64,000 nt of DNA, from assembly GCF_003473485.1 (NCBI RefSeq), contig NC_053042.1, positions 942,501 to 1,006,500 of the forward strand, written 5' to 3'. The DNA comes from Medicago truncatula. Taxonomy: Eukaryota > Streptophyta > Magnoliopsida > Fabales > Fabaceae. Positions 34,538 to 46,911 of the stretch are shown one piece after another (positions within the stretch are counted from its first letter, which is position 1; every line of letters begins with the position of its first letter). Below the pieces are notes generated by a model. That model ran no database searches. It was not told the origin of the DNA and worked only from the letters and a program-made list of their open reading frames with translations. The position numbers and the translations under genes are program-made.

Positions 34538-36348
34538 ATGGAGTTCCATCTCTTTCACATCATTACTTCTCTCATGGTGATCAACTTCAACCATTTTAAT
34601 TAATATCTTCAAATAGTTGTGTATTTTTATAATTATTTTTGCTTGTAAAAATATTTATTACTATCTACCAAAAAAAAAAGTATTTATTGCTAATGTTAAT
34701 ATGTTCTCAATTGCAGCTTGTGCTAGTGGGAACTAATGCTGCAATATTTCCACCTCAATATTACTGGAAGTCCATGCTTCCCAACTCTTCAATGCCAAAA
34801 GCCATTACTGATCTTCTAAACCCTGGTCAGCATCATACTCTAAAATTGATGTCAATGTATATATACATACAATTTTACTTCCACATGTTTAATTTCAATC
34901 TCTATCAACAAAATTGGGAACAATAAGTGGATGTACGGGGTTTGAACCTCAACCTCTATATATAACAATGCATTGTCCATGTCAACTGAGTTATGCTACG
35001 AAACATTCATTGCTCTTTTCATCTCTATTAAGATTATTAACTTGCTAAATAAGATATTATTTCAGTCAAAACATAACTCATAGCTCATTAACTACATAAT
35101 GAACTTAATTAACCAAGTATATATAAATCGTTAGCCATGTAGCATTTTGCGTGAACCGTATATATAAATTTTGATAATCAGTTGTTCGATTAGATTTTCT
35201 CCTTTGTATGAGTTTGAATTCAAGACTTCCTACTGATTATTATTTAACTCAAATTAGTTGAGCTACCGTTTTATAAATTACATGTGTCAAATATCATTTT
35301 TCTTTTTTAGATTCTAGTTATTGCAAAAAGTCCTTAGTTAAAAACTAGTTGCATTTACTTTTTGATCAAATAATCTATAACAAGCAGACTCATAAAGTAT
35401 TTGAAAGTTTAAGCATGGAAGGACTAAGTTTTTAAATATTATTTATGGATAATAGTAAAACTAACTATTACACAGATTCTAATTTATTTCAATAATTTAC
35501 TGTTTTTAATTGAAGCTGGATATTGGAGTAAAGAGAAAGCAACAATGGTGGATGTAAGCAAGGGTGGTGTAGATGTTGGAGTCAGAAAAGTGTATGAAGG
35601 AGGTGGCACTTATGTGAATGATGAAAAATTTCCATTTGTTCCATTCTTTTACTTGTATGCTTTAAATGAGTCTCAAATTCAATTACATGATAAACAAAAT
35701 GTCACACTTTTCTTCTTGAAAAAAGATTTGCATCATGGAACAAAATTGAACTTGCAATTCACAAATAATAGTGGAGCAAAATTCTTGCCTAAAGAAGTTG
35801 CTAATTCCATACCCTTTTCATCAAACAAAATGGAAAACATACTCAACAAGTTTTCCATCAAGGAAGGATCAAAGGAAGCTGAAATTGTGAAGAGAACAAT
35901 AAGTGAGTGTGAAGCAAATGGCATCAAAGGTGAGGAAAAGCTTTGTATAACTTCATTGGAATCTATGGTTGATTTCACCATTTCGAAACTCGGAAACAAT
36001 GTTGAAGCTGTTTCAACAGAAGTGGATAAAAATAGTAATGGTTTGCAACAATATGTAATAGCAAAAGGAGTGAAGAAATTGGGTGAGAAGAACAAAACTA
36101 TTGTGTGTCACAAAGAGAATTACCCTTATGCAGTTTTTTACTGTCATAAAACTGATTCAACTGAAGTTTACTCTGTGCCATTGGAAGGTGTTGATGGAAA
36201 CATGGTTAAAACTATTGCTGTTTGTCACACTGATACATCAGAATGGAATCCTAAACATTTGGCTTTTTATGTGCTTAAAGTTCAACCAGGGACTGTTCCT
36301 ATTTGTCACATCCTCCCACAGGATCATGTTGTTTGGGTTTCCAAGTGA
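34538..36348 (+). CDS. BURP gene 5: RD22-like BURP-domain protein, 326 aa, three exons
   Basis: Exons are 34538-34576, 34717-34825 and 35516-36348. Intron 1 starts with the weaker donor GTGATC, as in genes 6-8, where genes 1-4 have GTAAGC. The signal peptide is MEFHLFHIITSLM plus LVLVGTNA, followed by PPQYYWKSMLPNSSMPKAI; exon 2 is one codon longer than in genes 1-4. The linker holds a single worn RD22 repeat (VSKGGVDVGVRK..GGGTYV). The BURP domain starts near VTLFFLKKDLHHG, with CH pairs at about 247, 259, 286 and 313 (X10, X25, X25). It shares FYVLKV before the last CH with gene 7, against FQVLKV in gene 6. Expected to be secreted. Intron 2 (690 bp) contains a SINE. Confidence 0.94.
34921..35002 (-). 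mobile_element. SINE in intron 2 of gene 5
   Basis: On the minus strand: A-box-like CATAACTCAGTTGACATGG and B-box GAGGTTCAAACCCC. It is absent from the same intron of genes 6 and 7. Confidence 0.6.
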
Positions 36349-36931
36349 AAATATAACCTCTTTCATCAATAGTTGTATCCTTGAATAATGAGCACTATAT
36401 AGCAACTACTTTAAATATTTTAAATTATAAAACATGTACATGTGTACCATGTTAAATTATGTTTTATGCTTACAAGTTTGTGTAACAATGATGATTCATT
36501 AGTGTATTTGGAAAGTAGGCCCTTGTGTCCGTTAAATCTATAACTATATAAATAAAGTTGCTTTAATTTGATGAAACCTCGTTAATATTAAAAGAGAAAT
36601 GTTAACTTTTGACTTTAGGATATATGTTAAGAATTTCATTAATAATAACTTTATATTGAAAATTGTGTTAATTTATTATTCAAGTTGTTTATGAAAAGGG
36701 AAATATTAACTTATGCCTTTAGGACACAAGTTATTATTAATTTTTTCCCATTAAATTCTTACTATTAATGGAATGAAATTAATGTTTAACATGTACCCTG
36801 AGGGCACAAGTTAACATGATGCTTAATTAATTTTAGTTTTATTGTATCTTGTCACAAATCATTGGCACGTACCTCTATTTTATTGAATGACCTTATAACT
36901 AATAGTATTTTAATAATCTTGTAAAAAAAAC
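36349..36931. other. 3' flank of gene 5
   Basis: Matches the 3' flanks of genes 6 and 7, including a late 'AATAAAGTTGCTTTAATTTGATGAAAC'-type stretch that likely holds the poly-A signal (about 36551-36556). About 36600-36830 has worn inverted wording (TTAACTT..GCC..AGGACACAAGTTA) of a MITE family also seen near 33140, 43610 and 57485. Confidence 0.45.
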
Positions 36932-36933
36932 TA

Positions 36934-37226
36934 CTCCCTCCGTCCCTATATAAGACCCTTTTGTCAAAATCACGGGAATTAAGATAGTGGATATTTGTAT
37001 TAAAGTTGTTTGTAATCACTATTGTTTTTACAATTTTATCCTTTAAGAAAGAAGGTTAGTTTATGTTTTCAACATGTTATTTATTGTTGATTGAAGAAAA
37101 AGATGTATAATAAATAGGGACATGTATGTAAAGAAATAATTAATGTAGTTGGAAATGACAAAGGAGTCTTATAAAAAAGGACAAAAAAAATTCTCAAAAG
37201 GGTCTTATAATTAGGGACGGAGGGAG
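36934..37226. mobile_element. Stowaway-like MITE
   Basis: The ends CTCCCTCCGTCCCTATATAA and, inverted, CTCCCTCCGTCCCTAATTAT are flanked by TA (36932-36933 and 37227-37228). The inner arms read AAGACCCTTTTG and CAAAAGGGTCTTA. It is missing from the equivalent place after gene 7, so it is younger than that duplication. Confidence 0.85.
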
Positions 37227-37639
37227 TAATACTTTAATAACACAATCAAATTAGTCAGTGTAATATGTTGAAGTGTGAACTAACACCATTTATGGTTTGG
37301 TTATTTAAGGGTTTTAATAGTTTTCGTCCCAGGTCCAACAGTTTAAAATTGTTGAACCATAATTTAAAAGTTTTGTGTTTTGATGTTCGGTTATTTTTAA
37401 GACAATGCTTTTAACTTTTCTTCAAATAATATATTATTTTAGAGAAATGATAACTAAAAATATATTTTTTGACACAATACATACATCATGAATAATTTGG
37501 GTATTTCAACCTTAAAGCATGGTAGTATTGTAAATACATAACACCCCATTCTTCGTCTCTTCTTTGCGTGTGCTTTTCTTTCTCCATTCTTCCACCATCC
37601 TCCTCCCTATAACCATTATCTCCCGATCCTCATCACAAC

Positions 37640-38223
37640 CAAGGTTTTAAAACATGGTTTTGTACCGAGATTTCAGTTGTTACAAAACAGTCACGGCGGC
37701 CACCGGTACCGTTTTGATCGTTTTCACCGAGTGACCGAGTGAACAAAAATCACATGTGAAATTTCGTTACGACCGAGACATAACACTATTACGGCCGCGA
37801 AATGCCGTTTCCGACGCGATACACCAGAGAAACGTCGTTACCGACCTCTTTCCTCTTTGATCCAGTTCAACCATCTTCTAACTCAGATCGTATCCTCCAC
37901 TCCAAGTTGGTTATATAAATCTCTCCCTCCTATGTTGGTGTTATTGTGGTGCGCATAAGACTTGAAATTTGGGATTTGAGAGAGAAAATTTGGGGCTTCC
38001 ATGATAGACATGACAAATTATATATGAAAGTTGACGGTGACAATTGAGGAATTGTTTGGTTATGTGTATATGTTGTGAAATTGTGGGTAGATATGTTAAA
38101 AAATATACATCATTGTGATGAATTCACACCACGACAACCACAATCTGCATCACAACATCTGTGACAGCCGGAATCGCGAAAATCTTAACGTGAACGTGAT
38201 CGCGACCGTTATTTAAAACCTTG
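37640..38223. mobile_element. hAT-type element, copy in the spacer of genes 5-6
   Basis: The 12-bp ends CAAGGTTTTAAA and TTTAAAACCTTG are perfect inverted repeats, with a perfect 8-bp duplication ATCACAAC (37632-37639 and 38224-38231). The same element sits at 55113-56768 in the paralogous spacer, so it was present before the segment duplicated. Interior G+C-rich words (GTCACGGCGGCCACC) pair loosely with GCGACCG. Confidence 0.85.
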
Positions 38224-38231
38224 ATCACAAC

Positions 38232-38936
38232 CACCATCGTTATCAACAACGACCACCACTGCCTCAGAGAACGAACATGAATCATATAAACACAAATGGA
38301 ATCAAAGAAATATAGATGAATACGAGAATATATGGAATGAAAGAAAGACGGCGACAAAAGGTGGTGGTGATGATGTCGCGGTGGTGGAGGTCCAGATCTG
38401 AACGGAAGATGAAAAGGTGGCCGCTAATGATTACGATGGTGGTTGTGAGGGTGGAAGCTCATATGGTGGTGGTTGTAGAGACTGTTGTGGTGATGACAGT
38501 GGTGGCGGTGGGTGAGAGATGGATATGGGAAGAACGTTGGTGGGTGGTGGTGGTGGTGGTGGTGGTGTTGTGAACGCGGATCTAAGGAGAGTGATGATGA
38601 TGGTGATCCGAGAATACTGAAGCGACGACAATCGTCGATGGTTGGAGAGAGTAGCAGTGGATGGTTGGTGGGTGGAAAAGAAGAGAGAGAAAGAGGGAAA
38701 AAAAAATAATATGCATTCCATGCGGTGGTGGTGGTGTTTGTATTGTGTTTGAAAGTGGTCTCTCTAGCCAATTTATGAATATATATTAATAAAGGATGGA
38801 GAGAGTGAGAGAGATGGATGAGGGAGAAGGAAAGAGAAAGAGAGGGGGAGATATGAGAGAGAGAGAGAGAGAGAAGGCATACATAGAGAGATAGAGACCA
38901 ATTAGGAGAGAGAGCTAAGGAGGTGGGATATAGAGG
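38232..38936. repeat. paralogous spacer with GGT and GA microsatellites
   Basis: This matches 56777-57300. A (GGT)n run lies at about 38539-38567 and a (GA)n run at 38855-38874. The long minus-strand open frame across it (39032-38424) is made of His-, Ser- and Leu-rich low-complexity sequence from these runs and is not a gene. Confidence 0.6.
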
Positions 38937-39547
38937 TAGGGATGGCAATGGGTAGGGTACTACAATGCCCATCCCCATACCCGTATTTTTAAAAATTACC
39001 CGTACACATGCCCGTATCCTCGTGGGCAACAACTTTAGTGCCCTTCCCCATATCCTATGGGTATCTAAGTGCCCATACCCGCACCCATTACCCGCACTTT
39101 AATTATAAAAAGACAATAAAAACATCACAATTGAAATAAAACTATGGTCAAAATATTTTAAAACTAACTCATAAAATAATACAAATCGTAGTATTTAGTC
39201 AAATTAAAAACATTCAAAATATCTTTAAAATATTGTACACTAACAGGATGGAGTTGTTATTGTATTAAGTAGTTTTTTTGTTTAGGTTTTAGTTTAGGCT
39301 TAAATAGCTAAATAAATTATTTAATTATACACTAAAAATAAATAAATTACTTATGATATTAAATAAATATGTATATGCGGAGTTGCGGGTCTAGGCAGTA
39401 TAAGACCCTTACCCGTGCCCATACCCATTAAAATTCGTGGGTATTACCCGGACCCGTCCCCAGACCCATGATAGCGGGGTTTTACTCTACCCATTGTGGA
39501 TATTTTATGTGGGTATCCATTGGGCCTGGGTTCAATTGTCATCCCTA
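38937..39547. mobile_element. hAT-type element (TAGGGATGGCAA family)
   Basis: The ends TAGGGATGGCAATGGG and, inverted, TAGGGATGACAATTGAAC carry a perfect 8-bp duplication TATAGAGG (38929-38936 and 39548-39555). Subterminal CCCATACCCG-type repeats occur on both sides. The spacer of genes 7-8 (58505-58520) shows the empty site. A fragment of the same family is at about 51965-52130. Confidence 0.85.
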
Positions 39548-39930
39548 TATAGAGGGATGATATATATATATATATATATATAAGGTTTTGAGTAGAAAAT
39601 AAAAGAGTATTCTGGTATTATAAGTTGATTGACAAAAAGTATATAGTCTCTTGTTTCCCTCAAGAATAGTTTTAAAATTAAATAAGTAAATTTTATAACT
39701 AAAGATGTGTTGTCCAATCCCTTGTCTTTACTTTAAGTAATTCAAACGCACCATGATCCTTAATTCTTATAATTCGGTGTGCAATTCATAAACTGGTTGT
39801 AATAAAATTCATTATTTAATTTGAGAATGAAGTATGAAGATTGATATGTCACTATTTGCTGTAAATAAAATATATCTCCAACAATTAATTGCGTTGTCGG
39901 TAACACTAGATCACTTGCGTAATTGTCTTA

Positions 39931-40665
39931 GAGTGTGTTTGGATGAGAAATGCTTTGAGGGAATGTATTGTTTTGAGGGAATTTAAATACTTTGGATGAA
40001 TTCTATTGTTTGGATAATAATTTGAAGCATTTTCAAAATGATGGAAATTTATGAAGTATTTTGTTCAAGTTAAATTTAGAGAATTTCAAATGACACCTAA
40101 AAGCTAAGAATTTCAAATTTCTTCATTGTTGTTATTTTCAATTTTCATATTTTTCATTTTGGTCCTCAAATTTTCCAAAAATTTCAAATTGACCCCAATA
40201 AATTTTAAAAAAAATTGCAAATTGGTCCCTCAATTTTTTCAAAAATTATAATTTGACCCCTCAAATTTTTAAAATTTACATTTTGCCCCCTAATTTCAAT
40301 TTTCAAATTTGACCCAAAAAATTAAAATTTATAAAAGTTGTCCAAAAATGATGACAATGAATTTTTTATTACTTCATCCAAACAAAAGAATTTAGAAATG
40401 AAAGTAATTTAATTGAATCATTTAAATTGCCTAGAATTCTAAATTCTTTAAAATTTCTCAATTACCTCATCCAAACACACTCTGGGAATGTTTTGAGGGA
40501 ATGTATTATTTTGAGGAAATTCAAATACTATGAGGTGAATTCCATTGTTTGGATAATAATTTGAAGCATTTTCAAAATGATAGAAATTTATGAAATATTT
40601 TGTTCAAGTTAAATTTAAAGAATTTCAAATGACACCCAACAACTAAGAATTTCTAAAAATTTCAT
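39931..40665. mobile_element. Harbinger-like MITE with a truncated second copy
   Basis: The ends GAGTGTGTTTGGATG (39931) and CATCCAAACACACTC (to 40482) are perfect inverted repeats. TTA precedes the left end. Directly after the right end, about 170 bp repeat the left part (GGGAATGTTTTGAGGGAATG). This indicates a partial tandem copy. The gene 7 and gene 8 spacers lack it. Confidence 0.7.
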
Positions 40666-40866
40666 TCTTATAATTTTTCAAATAAATATACAGTTTTTTT
40701 TTAGACAAATAAAGTAGTAGTGTACTCTCTCAATTTACAATGACGATATTACTAGGTCGAACATTTTCACCTGAATTTAAACACGAAACTTCACATTAAT
40801 GTGTATGACGACATTCAGGTGGGGCATATGCACTTTTGTTTTCGCCTTTTCGGTGTTGTCACCGGT

Positions 40867-40876
40867 TATATATAAA
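40867..40876 (+). promoter_or_regulatory. TATA box of BURP gene 6
   Basis: TATATATAAA followed by GGGTTCTTGCAGC, identical in genes 7 and 8. It lies 93 bp before the ATG. Confidence 0.75.
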
Positions 40877-40968
40877 GGGTTCTTGCAGCTATGTTTTTCA
40901 TTCCATCTCAACTAGAAGTACTTCTCTTGAATCTTTCTCTACTAGAGTTTCAGCTTCACTTATCCAAC

Positions 40969-43337
40969 ATGGAATTTCATCTTTTTCATATCATTACTTT
41001 TCTTATGGTGATGAGCTTCACCTCCACAAATTGAACCATTTTGATTAATTTCTTCAAATAGTTGTGATATTTTTTTTTTCTTTACTTCTGCTTGTAAAAA
41101 TATTTATTACTAATGTTAAGATATTCTCAAATGTAGGTTGTGCTAGTGGGAACTAATGCTGAAATATTACCACCTCAACTTTACTGGAAATCCATGCTTA
41201 CCAACTCTCCAATGCCAAAAGCTATCACTAATCTGCTACACCCTGGTTAGTATCATACAATTTTACCTCCATGTGTTAAAAGTGATTAATGATAATGTAA
41301 TTAGAGGTTAATAACCACATAATAAACTGATCGAATCAATCAATTGTTTTTATGTCATTAACCATGTAATTTTTTTTAGTGCAAATTGACCATGTAGTTT
41401 ACCAGTGAAATGTGAAAAATAAAATCTTTTAAAAATATTGATAACTAATTAACGATAAAATGAACCAAATTAAACCAAGAGTTTACATGTCATTAATCAC
41501 ATACTTTTTAGCAAGTTTTTTTTTTGAAAGTATACTTTTAGCAAGTTGTAATTGTAAAAAAAAAAATGAGATTGATTGAATCAAAACAAAATTGGCAACT
41601 CATTAACTGCATCATCAACTATACTCCTTCTAATCCTTATTATAAGAAACAAAACAAAAAAAAAAACATGAAAACTAATACAATTATTAATTAATAAAAC
41701 TTTTTAAATATTTTTTCAAATATACCCTGATAAAAAATTTGCGAAACATTAAATACATCCACTAATTTAAAAATAAATGAGGGATAGAAAAATCTTTTAG
41801 GCTATAACTACATCTTAAAAATTGTAACATTTTCTTATAGATAAGACTAAATTTTTTTATAAATATAAAAATAAAAATTATTAGGACGGGAGGGAGTATC
41901 AAACAAATATTTGCATATGATTAATTATGTAGCATGGTGTACTATACATCATGTGTCAAATTTCTTTTTTTTTTTTAAGGAATCTTTTTTTTTTCCTCTT
42001 AAATTCTAGTAATTGCTAAAGTCCTTCAAAACTAGTTACAATTATTTTATGATCACACAGTTCTCCATCCCAGATTAACTGAGTCATTTGCTTATTTCAT
42101 ATTACATATTAAGAAAATTGTATAAACAAAAGAGAGATAGATCAATGGTTTTACCTGCTTTTGTAGTATTTGTCATTCTCCACTATCATAAATGCAAAGT
42201 GGAATATATTGAATTCAAAGTGATGAAGATAGTATTAATTAGAGTTATATTTAGAAAAAGAAAAAAAAAATTAATGTTGTATTGAAAAATGAAATGGTCA
42301 ATTTTTGGAGTACAATTTTTTTTTTTTTGCAAATAACTCATTTATTATAGGACGGAGAGAGTAGCAAACACACTCATAAGGTATTTGAAAGTTGAAGCAT
42401 ATAGCAGGAAAAAGTTTTTAAAAATGATTAATAGATTGTAGTAAAACAAACTATTATACATATTCTAATTTATTTCAATAATTTACTATTTTTAACTGAA
42501 GCTGGATATTGGAGTAAAGAGAAAGCAAGGGATGCAAGCAATGGTGGTTTTGATGTTGGAATCAGAAAAGGGTATGAAGGAAGTGGCACTTATCTGAATG
42601 ATGAAAAATTTATTCCATTGATTTTCTTTTATACTCTACTCAATGAGAGTCAAATTCAATTACATGATAAACAAAATGTAACACTTTTCTTCTTGAAAAA
42701 AGATTTGCATCATGGAACAAAATTGAACTTGCAATTCCAAGAGACAACTTCAAATAATAATGGAACAAAATTCTTGCCTAGAGAAGTTGCTAATTCCATA
42801 CCCTTTTCATCAAACAAATTGGAAAACATACTCAACAAGTTTTCCATCAAGGAAGGATCAAAGGAAGCTGAAATTGTGAAGAGAACAATAAGTGAGTGTG
42901 AAGCAAATGGCATCAAAGGTGAGGAAAAGCTTTGTGTAACTTCATTGGAATCTATGGTTGATTTCACTATTTCAAAACTCGGAAACAATGTTGAAGCTAT
43001 TTCCACAGAAGTGGATAAAAATAGTAATGGTTTGCAACAATATGTTATAGCAAAAGGAGTGAATAAATTGGGTGAGAAGAACAAAACTATTGTGTGTCAC
43101 AAAGAGAATTACCCTTACACAGTTTTTTACTGTCATAAAACTGATTCAACCGAAGTTTACTCTGTGCCCTTGGAAGGTGTTGATGGAAACATGGTTAAAA
43201 CTATTGTTGTTTGTCACACTGATACATCAGAATGGAACCCTAAACATTTGGCTTTTCAAGTGCTCAAAGTTCAACCAGGGACTGTTCCTATTTGTCACAT
43301 CCTCCCACAGGATCATGTTGTTTGGGTTTCCAAGTGA
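40969..43337 (+). CDS. BURP gene 6: RD22-like BURP-domain protein, 327 aa, three exons
   Basis: Exons are 40969-41007, 41137-41245 and 42502-43337 (phases 0 and 1; donor GTGATG, acceptor ATGTAG before exon 2). The signal peptide is MEFHLFHIITFLM plus VVLVGTNA, then PPQLYWKSMLTNSPMPKAI. The linker keeps only a worn repeat (ASNGGFDVGIRKGYEG). The BURP domain begins at VTLFFLKKDLHHG. CH pairs are at about 248, 260, 287 and 314 with X10, X25, X25. Changes seen only here include YTVFYCH (YAVFYCH in genes 1, 2, 4, 5 and 7), GVNKLG for GVKKLG and TIVVCH for TIAVCH. Intron 2 is the longest complete one (1256 bp) and carries a Stowaway-like MITE. The start codon is the one shared by genes 5-8. Confidence 0.94.
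41624..41896. mobile_element. Stowaway-like MITE in intron 2 of gene 6
   Basis: The ends CTCCTTCTAATCCTTATTAT and, inverted, CTCCCTCCCGTCCTAATAAT have TA on both sides (41622-41623, 41897-41898). It is absent from intron 2 of gene 7, where most of this intron is missing. Confidence 0.8.
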
Positions 43338-44390
43338 AAATAGAACCTCTTTCATCAATAGTTGTATCCTTGAATAATGAGTGCTATAGCAACTACTTTA
43401 AATAAACATGTAGTATTATGTATACTATGTTAAATATGTTTTATGCTTACAAGTTTGTGTGACAATGATGATGCGTGACAATGATGATGCGTTAGTGTAT
43501 GTGGAAATTAGGCCCTTGATTCTATTAATCCAGAACTATATGCAATAAATAAAGTTGCTTTAATTTGATGAAACGACGTTAATTAAAAATTAGCTTTAAT
43601 TTTAAACTAATGTTAACATGTGTCATTAATGACACATGTTAAGCAACTCATTATAGAAGTATACGTATCAAAAGTCGTGTAGGCAATTTCTTAAAATTTA
43701 AAATACTTTATTTTCCAATGTTTTTTTTTTTTTTGTTCCTTAACATATGTCTTTAAGACACAAATTAACATTCTTAATTTTATTGTATTTCGGATTTGAG
43801 ATCTTAGTTTTACTCTATATATCTTGACATAGGGACCAAAAACTCTATATCTTGACACAAATCGTTGATACCGTACAGCTATTTTTTTAGAAGTGGTATC
43901 TGTACAACTTTTTTGAACAACTTTTATGCCAATTTTGTTTTTCTTTCTTTTGATTGGTCAAAAATAATAGAGAGAAAAAAAAGATGAGAGAGGATAAAAA
44001 TAAAATCTGAGTATGAAATATAAAGTTCTCAAAAAGTTATTACAAAATGGTTGTTCAAATATTATTTCTCGTATTTCTTATTAAATGAACTTATAACTAA
44101 TATTTTAATAATCTTGTCAAAAAAAACTAATACTTTAATAACACAATCGAATTAGTCGGTGCAACTGATTGAACTGTAATTTGACATTGTTTATGGTTTG
44201 GTTATTTAAACATTTTAATCATTTTTTGTCCCAAGTCAAACGGTTTACAATAGTTGAACAATAATTTGAAAGTTTTGTGGTTTGATGTTTAGATATTTTT
44301 AAAACATTGGTTTTAACTTTTTTTCAAATAATATAATATTTTATGTATCCCAATTTTTAAAGGAAAAAAGTCTATAGGATTTCATTAGAA
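43338..44390. other. 3' flank of gene 6 and spacer
   Basis: Matches the 3' flanks of genes 5 and 7 in part. It contains a perfect 30-bp palindrome (43613-43642). No gene. Confidence 0.45.
43613..43642. repeat. perfect 30-bp palindrome
   Basis: TTAACATGTGTCATT is followed directly by its exact reverse complement with no loop. Related imperfect forms (TTAAC..TG.C..AGG.CACAAGTTAA) lie in other spacers, so it may be the core of a MITE family. Confidence 0.85.
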
Positions 44391-44511
44391 CTCATTTGAG
44401 TTGATCTAGTGATGATGGTTTGAGACTTTGGAGTGTGTTCCTCTTAAATTCTTAAGTTTGATTCTCTTCAGTGCCAATTTCAGTGAGCTAACTTGACTTC
44501 TTAAAAAAAAA
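44391..44511 (+). mobile_element. tRNA-derived SINE
   Basis: A-box-like GAGTTGATCTAGTGATGATGG, B-box-like AAGTTTGATTCTC, and an A-run at 44502-44511. It is the same family as 46066-46190. Confidence 0.6.
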
Positions 44512-44559
44512 GCGGATTAGATAAGAATGTGGTCTCTCTAGCCAATGTTTGTGTTAGGT

Positions 44560-45780
44560 TTAGACATATGTTGGCTGCATGTTGTTAAAACTTTGGTTTA
44601 AGCAAGATGTCAGACACAATGTTTTAAACAAGTTGGTACGACGTCATAGCGTGCCTTGATCCGCTTAGTTGGGGATTCTATTTTAATGTGAAGATTTTTA
44701 TATATTTTCTAAAGATTACTATCATCTGAATAGTTGACCAAGGAGCGAAGATTCTAGAAGCAGAGGAAGTCGGTTTATGCTTAACTTACTCCTTAAGAAT
44801 GTTGTTGCAACATCTAAGGAAACATCAGATCTGCTTGTGCTGAAATATCGAGATTTCAGCTTATCTTTAGCCAAGACTTGCGCATCACACCTATTCTGAA
44901 TTCAGGCTATATAAACAAAGACTGAAGACTTAAAAACTCACTGAAGCCGCAATTTAGAAAAGAGTCATCTAGGGTTTTAGTCTGTCTTTTTTATTTGTGA
45001 GTCACTCTCATATCACTTTGATATTAGAGTTGGACTTTGTAATTGAGTTGTAATACTCTGTATATCTCTAAGCTTTTAAGCACAAGAAGATTCATGTTCT
45101 AGGAGAGTGTCTCCATATTTGTTAAGATTGCAACGGTCACTGGTTTTTAACTAAGAGGAAGTGAATGGGCTCTCATATTTAGGATTAATTAGAGTCTTAG
45201 GTAGAAATACCACGGGTAGTGATTAAGTGAGAAGTTAGTAGGCTGGTCAAGGCTTTTATGTATGCTTCGAATTTATACTGCTATAGTGGATTTTCTTTCT
45301 GGATTGGTAGCCCCCATATGTAGGTGAAGTTGCACAGAACTATGTCAACAATAACTTGTGTTGTTTACTTTCTGCCCTTTAATTTACAATTGTTATTTGT
45401 TGTTATTGATGTTGCGATGTTCTGACATCTTATGAGACAGCTGACTTATCATAACATCTGTCCAACATCTGTTATTACTGCGTGCCAGAATTTTAGTATG
45501 AACTGCCTCATTTGCTTGTCTCTGAATAAACTTTGTGTTAGAGTTTGTGAAAAATAAGCTACAACAATGTTTGCATTCATATAAACGAGTCGGGTTGAAC
45601 GGGCTGAGAAGGAAAGACTTCACTAAGGAGAGTGAAAAGGATAAGGATTAGGTTGTGAATAAGTTGTTTGAATCGATGAAGGTGATTGATGAGTTGAAGG
45701 AGAAGATTGTTTTGGTGGTGTATGAGAAGAGTGAGAAAGAGATTTGGAAAGACAAATAAGCCACGGTTAAATTTAAGTCA
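44560..45780 (+). mobile_element. probable LTR-retrotransposon fragment
   Basis: Paralogous spacer sequence breaks off near 44555 (GTGGTCTCTCTAGCCAATG) and resumes only near 50775. The DNA here is not A+T-rich spacer. It has LTR-like wording (AATAAACTTTGTGTTAGAG). Near 45600-45760 a worn coding stretch reads 'ESMKVIDELKEKIVLVVYEKSEKEIW'-like sequence between stops. No domain is clear enough to name the family. Confidence 0.4.
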
Positions 45781-46065
45781 AAAAATTAATTAAATAAAAA
45801 AGTCATGGAGAAAATGAAGTTAAATAAATTGAAAAATCAAAATTAATTATACAATCAACACGCCACACAAGCAAAATTACACAACCAACGTGACACAACA
45901 ATGTTTGTGTACAATCATATAACACTAAGGTCCAAAACGAAAAGAATCTTCATGTTACAAGGTTGGAATCTAATTTTGTTTAGAGAAGGGTAAACCAGAA
46001 TCTGCTGATATTACAAGGGGGTAAACATATATTAACCCTAAAATAAATAAATAAATACGGAGACA

Positions 46066-46190
46066 ACCCACTTGAGTTGGTCTGGTGGTGTTGGCTTGGG
46101 ACCTGGGAGTGTGCTCATCCTCAAAGTCTCAGGTTAGATTCTCCCCGATGTCAATTTAGGTGGGTTAATTTAGCTTCGTCAAAAAAAAAT
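46066..46190 (+). mobile_element. tRNA-derived SINE with target duplication
   Basis: A-box GAGTTGGTCTGGTGGTGTTGG, B-box AGGTTAGATTCTCC, and an A-run at 46181-46189. It is flanked by ATACGGAGACA (46055-46065) and ATACGAAGACA (46191-46201), 10 of 11 bases alike. Confidence 0.75.
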
Positions 46191-46368
46191 ATACGAAGAC
46201 AGTGGATCCCCTTGGCAAAGTCTGCATCTAGGAATAATCGATCACATTGTATCATTGTTCACAATAACATAATATTCCACCATTTCTATGGACATCATAA
46301 TCCAATTCGCCATAGCTGGAAAAAAACACTCATCTTCATCATTACATCTTTCAGATAGGCCTAATCAA

Positions 46369-46911
46369 TTATATCATAAAGACCTTTAACATTACTTCAT
46401 AAAGGAGATTGCAAAGTGTAATAATGATACAATCCATCATATAACGCCACTCGTTCCCCTTAGGTGTTAGTGTCATATTAGTAGAATTTAACGATGCTGA
46501 AATTTGAAAATTTGTAAGCCAATAACAATACTCCCAGAATATATCAAAACTGCATATCTGCCAAAAATGTTGGTAAAATCCCAAGTTGAAACCTTTAGAA
46601 CCTGGACACTTATCTGCTAGCAAAGAGAACATTTCCTCTTTAAATTCCTCAACGCAAAAAGGCACAACGAGATAGGTATTTTCATCTTCTGAGATCACCT
46701 GATTTGTGGCGTTAATCACTGATGCACGCACACTGTCAGTAACCTGAAACAAACCAGAAAAATGAATCTTTGGCCACATTGACGATATGTACTTCATTTG
46801 TGCCCGCACTTCATTTGCATCTTCAAAATAGGATAATATTAACTTTTCTCTTAGCAGTGCCGAAGCGTGAAAGCATTTTGTATTCAAATCTCCATCTCGA
46901 TACCAATGCAT
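46369..46911 (-). pseudogene. LINE reverse transcriptase fragment
   Basis: The 180-codon frame starts WYRDGDLNTKCFHASAL and continues with PFCVEEFKEEMFSLLADKCPG, FNLGFYQHFW and ITLCNLLYEV. These are the conserved blocks at the start of plant LINE reverse transcriptase (D.N.K.FH, EE.K.A.F...K.PG.DG, FY..FW, ..LCN..YK). The usual 'PGPDGF' is PGSKGF here, and the catalytic FADD region is absent because the frame ends first. Confidence 0.85.

Noticed and set aside
38424-39032. 202-codon open frame on the minus strand
   Set aside because: Its product is His-, Pro-, Ser- and Leu-rich low-complexity sequence made by GGT and GA microsatellites and part of a hAT element; no domain and no conserved start.
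42710-43084. Minus-strand open frames of up to 124 codons opposite each BURP exon 3 (also 3179-3439, 17710-17952, 29804-30079, 35733-36095, 53681-54055)
   Set aside because: They recur only because the sense codons are conserved; their proteins have no signal or domain and the sense frame explains the constraint.
43072-43377. +1-frame open frames at the end of each BURP exon 3 (also 3427-3762, 17943-18293, 30208-30471, 36083-36388, 54043-54348)
   Set aside because: Shadows of the BURP frame with no start context; they arise from the same conserved codons.
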